From positions 57,464,119-57,528,118 of the forward strand of contig CM043952.1 in assembly GCA_014529385.2 (NCBI GenBank): a stretch of 64,000 bases of DNA. Direction: 5' to 3'. The notes under the pieces are model-generated. The model searched no databases. It was not told the DNA's origin and was given only the letters and a program-made list of their open reading frames with translations. The DNA is from Adiantum capillus-veneris (Eukaryota; Streptophyta; Polypodiopsida; Polypodiales; Pteridaceae). This document shows positions 61,091 through 64,000 of the stretch, in pieces; position 1 is the stretch's first letter; each line of letters starts with the position of its first letter. Position numbers and translations under genes: made by a program.

Positions 61091-62460
61091 AGGTCCACCA
61101 CTTGTTCAAGCTAGATCTAAGAAAGTATATATACTGAGTCTTCAAACTAGTAAACCAAGGGAAGAGAGAAGCAGGGTCCATCACTTGTCCAAGCTCATCT
61201 CTAGACAACATAGAGAGATGTTATGTCTACTAATTGTCCAATATAGTCATGGAGAAATGATAGAAGGTTGATCCACTTGTCCAACCTATCATCTCTAGTA
61301 AAATGGGAGGTTTGGCTTTAAGATTCACCATGTAACCAGCATATACTTCATTGTATTATGAAGAGTAGAAAAGCAAAGCTCCACCACTTGTCTAAGGTAG
61401 TTCCAAAATCAACATGGAGAGAAGCAAGCTTCACCATTTGTCCAAGATAGGTTCCATTAAAACATGGAAAACCTCATATATGTTGTACATGGAAGCTTTT
61501 TTCTAAGGTCCACCACTTGTCCAATCTAGGATCCATTAAAACATGGATAGAAACAAGGCTCCACAACTCGTCCAACCTTTATAGCTGCGAAGTGTACCGG
61601 TTGTCTAAACTAGGCATGGGAAAATAATAGAAGGTCCACCACTTATCCAATATATTATCTCTAATAGCATGGGAGGTTTGGTCTCAAGATTTAGGAATTG
61701 GCTGACCTGTATTTCATTGTATTATGATGAATTTGGTTTTAAAGTCAACTACTTATCCAAGCTATAAGTTCATATCTTGAATGGTATTCCTTCCCATCAC
61801 TTAGAAAACCAATGATATGTTGTACATGGGGGGGTTTGTTACAAGGTCCACCACTTGTCCAAGCTAGTTTCATTGAAACATGGATGAAGACAAGCTCCAC
61901 CATTTGTTAAAGCTAGACTCCATTGAAATCTAGAAAATCCATTCTATGTTGTACATGGGGTTTTTGTTTTAAGGTCCAACACTTGTCCAAGCTAAGATCC
62001 ATTGAAACATGGAGTAGAGAAAAACTCCACCACTTGTCCAAGCTAGGCAACATTGATAGTAGTTGGTTTAGTTTGAAGATCCACCACGTGTCTAAGCTAA
62101 CTCTATTGAAACATAGAGAGAAGCAAAGGTCCACCAACTGTTCAAGCTAGGCTCCATTGAAACATGGACAGAAGCAAGCTCCACCATTTCTCCAAGATAG
62201 ACTCCATTGAAACATGGAGAGAATCAAAGGTCCACCATTTCTCCAAGCCAAGATCTAGTTGTCCAACCTATAAGGTTATATCTTAAATGGTAATCTTTCT
62301 AATCACTTGGAATACCCATGATATGTTTTACATGGGGGTTTTGTTCCAAGATCACCACTTGTCCAAGCTAACTCTATTGAAACATAGAGAGAAGCAAAGG
62401 TCCACCACTTGTCCAAGCTAGTCTCCATTGAAACAAGGAGAGAAGCAAGCTCCATCATTT
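61091..62460 (-). repeat. Minisatellite array 4, reverse orientation
   Basis: Reverse-complement cores (GGTCCACCACTTGTCC and variants) with CATTGAAACATGG blocks. It begins with a segment (61123-61330) that closely parallels 55316-55510, including AGTATATATA, GAGTCTTCAAACTA and GGAGAAATGATAGAAGGTTG. A block of at least 200 bp has therefore been duplicated between arrays 3 and 4. Confidence 0.9.
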
Positions 62461-62950
62461 CTCCAAGATAGGCTAGCATGGATAAGTGCACCTTGAAACC
62501 AACCTTCCTATGAGGCAATAGAGCATATGCTACATATTTTATGTATGCCCCATGCCTCAAATTAAGAAGTTATAGATTAGAAGTGGACCTTGCTTGAATG
62601 TCACATGCAATAAATGAAGGAAAAATAGCCAAGTGGATTGTATTCCTCAATGGATCCTTGCTTTCACAAGTTGTGAACCTTGAGTCACTTTTACATTAAC
62701 TTGGACAAGTGGTGGACCTAGAAACCAAGCTCTCCATGTTGAGATAAGTTGTAGGTAGGACAGTAGAACATAGACAACGATAATGGATGCAATATACTCC
62801 TCTCCTAATAATCCAATTGATTGAAACCATGGTATTTTAGTTGTTTTCATTGTGTATTGTATGTGCATAAAGTGGAATGAGACCTTAAGAAAACTCAAAT
62901 TTTTGACAAAATCTCTATATTTTATACATGATATATTGAAAGTTGTCCAA
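62461..62950. other. Array edge without gene
   Basis: Contains isolated forward cores near 62700 (TTGGACAAGTGGTGGACC) and degenerate ones near 62480 and 62650. No coding sequence is supported. Confidence 0.45.
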
Positions 62951-62954
62951 CCTG

Positions 62955-62992
62955 GGAATTGGGATTTTCCCACTTTACCTAATATGGTTTTA
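62955..62992. repeat. Candidate right inverted terminal sequence
   Basis: ATTTTCCCACTTTACCTAAT and the following ATGGTTTTA mirror sequences at 28627-28735. Immediately beyond, base composition becomes GC-richer and the Lhcb fragment begins. Confidence 0.35.
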
Positions 62993-63049
62993 TGTATATT
63001 TCACATCGACTGAACAACATCAGCAAAGTTGGGACTGAAGTTGGCGGTG

Positions 63050-63421
63050 TGGGTTGGTCAAGTGATCAAAAATTTTCGGTGGTGACGGGCTGGACGAAGA
63101 GGCCAAACATGGCCTGCGCTCCTTCACCTTCAACTAGGTCCTTACCCAATTAGCCAAGGGAGACGAAGAGGCTAAGCACCTTCAACTCAGTGAATGCATT
63201 CAACACGCCCAGAAGAATGACTCGGTAGGCCATCGGGCTGCCTCACCGAACTCCCTGTTCTCAGGGTCTGCGGACAGACCAGCTGTGTTGCAGCCATAGT
63301 CAGTGGGAAGCTCGCCATTGAGATAGGATGGGGGAGAGCCATAGAAGGGGCCCAGGTGTAGAGGGCGGTCGAGATGACTATACCAAATTCTGCCAGATGA
63401 GGACTTCTTGGGGGCCATCAT
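63050..63421 (-). pseudogene. Lhcb-like chlorophyll a/b-binding protein fragment, internal deletion
   Basis: On the minus strand the frame from 63421 reads [10 protein letters not shown], then [20 protein letters not shown] and [17 protein letters not shown]. This matches the mature N-terminus of LHCII proteins (WYGPDR.LGPFS...[20 protein letters not shown]). After EAARW it shifts to a frame with NAFTELKV and, further on, AMFGLFVQPVTTEN, as in the C-terminal helix (FAELK, LAMF...FFVQA.VT). The central roughly 100 residues, with the first two membrane helices and most chlorophyll ligands, are missing. No transit peptide is visible upstream. It is a rearranged nuclear copy, not a functional antenna gene. 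Confidence 0.75.
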
Positions 63422-63857
63422 CTAAACGCGGGCCCCTAACCGGCTCTAACCTTGTGAGATAGCTCATTAACAGGCCTCAGTTGCTACCTGCTGAAGACAC
63501 AGAAATCGGGGGGCAGGTGTTGCTTCCATGATGACGTGTATCTTCCTGCTATTCTTTCTCGCAAAGTTCCCACTCTTATCACTTTGCCTCTCTCTCTCTC
63601 TCGCTCTATCTCTCTCTCTCTCTGTGTGCAACTGTGCACAGGCTAAATCACGCCTCTCCATCTAGCGGTAAATTCAGGTCACCTTTGAAACTGTCTCTTC
63701 TTGCAACGTGGTGTGGTGTTACTGAGTGAAAGGCAAAGTAGCTAGTAGAGTTTGGAGCCTAGAGCTTCTCTTATCTTGTGTTTGCTGCAATCACCCCTTC
63801 CATGATCAACATGACAGCAAGGTACTGGATGCTGATAAAGAAACCCTTCGTATTCTC
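63422..63857. other. 3'-ward flank with CT microsatellite, no gene
   Basis: CT repeats with interruptions lie at about 63587-63624. The rest has no supported gene or transit-peptide-like sequence. Confidence 0.5.
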
Positions 63858-64000
63858 TGTAGCCATCCACGCTGGCGTGGATAGCTATAGCTAGTTTTTT
63901 TTAAAAGGAGAGAACTTGTATTGCGGCCTCTATTTGCTAATTATGTTTCCTTGTAGCCATCCGCGCCGGCGCGGATGCCTCCATGTAATTTTTTTAAAAG
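63858..64000. repeat. Two 94-bp-spaced repeats with perfect 18-nt palindromes
   Basis: TGTAGCCATCC occurs at 63858 and 63952. Each leads into a perfect palindrome: ATCCACGCTGGCGTGGAT (63865-63882) and ATCCGCGCCGGCGCGGAT (63959-63976). Differences between copies are symmetric, so both keep 8-bp stems with a 2-nt loop. T-runs followed by AAAAG come after both. The first is followed after 8 nt by CTAG and T, as at Helitron 3' ends. The second reaches the window end. Confidence 0.7.

Overview
The window looks like nuclear DNA of a land plant with a large, repeat-rich genome. The evidence is AT-rich intergenic DNA, very long (AG)n and (CA)n tracts, GT-AG introns, decayed Ty3/gypsy, Ty1/copia, LINE-like and PIF/Harbinger remnants, and a degenerate light-harvesting chlorophyll a/b protein (Lhcb) fragment. 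The mixture would suit a fern or another seed-free plant, but no marker fixes the species. No bacterial-style operon, CRISPR array or intact rRNA/tRNA gene was found.

Layout. 0-6 kb: an L1-type ORF1-like pseudogene, an unrecognised ORF, a 156-bp tandem duplication and a Ty3/gypsy element that lost its protease and most of its reverse transcriptase. 6-10 kb: a 172-bp (GA)n tract, then a Ty1/copia element with many frameshifts, no integrase core, a 3' LTR and no visible 5' LTR. 10-22.5 kb: a dispersed repeat copy, approximately 290-330 bp tandem repeats, a compound (CA)n(GA)n tract, a dead PIF/Harbinger element (Myb-like ORF facing a DDE transposase), a tRNA-like sequence, an orphan exon, a coiled-coil pseudogene and an antisense gypsy gag. 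22.5-28.6 kb: AT-rich DNA without recognisable genes.

28.6-63 kb is the unusual part. On the minus strand (29.1-32.1 kb) lies a broken transposase-like gene of the DUF7869 type. On the plus strand are exons of a gene with a ParB/DGQHR-like domain followed by a DNA-methyltransferase-like region (46.7-49.4 kb), then a SET-domain exon (52.0-52.5 kb), then two FCP1/NLI-type HAD phosphatase-like exons (53.2-54.4 and 59.5-60.3 kb). All three later exons begin in the codon phase left by the 49,380 donor, so they could be alternative 3' ends of one transcription unit. The spaces between are filled with minisatellite built on the core GGACAAGTGGTGGACC, organised in higher-order units of about 400-450 bp (540 bp in the first array). 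The core reads forward from 32 to 54.9 kb and mostly as its reverse complement from 55.4 to 62.4 kb. Short inverted sequences at about 28.63 and 62.98 kb may bound this segment; that is an inference.

63-64 kb: an internally deleted Lhcb pseudogene on the minus strand and two perfect 18-nt palindromes 94 bp apart.

Many coding remnants carry single-base frameshifts, several at homopolymers. Decay and uncorrected long-read errors cannot be separated from the sequence alone.
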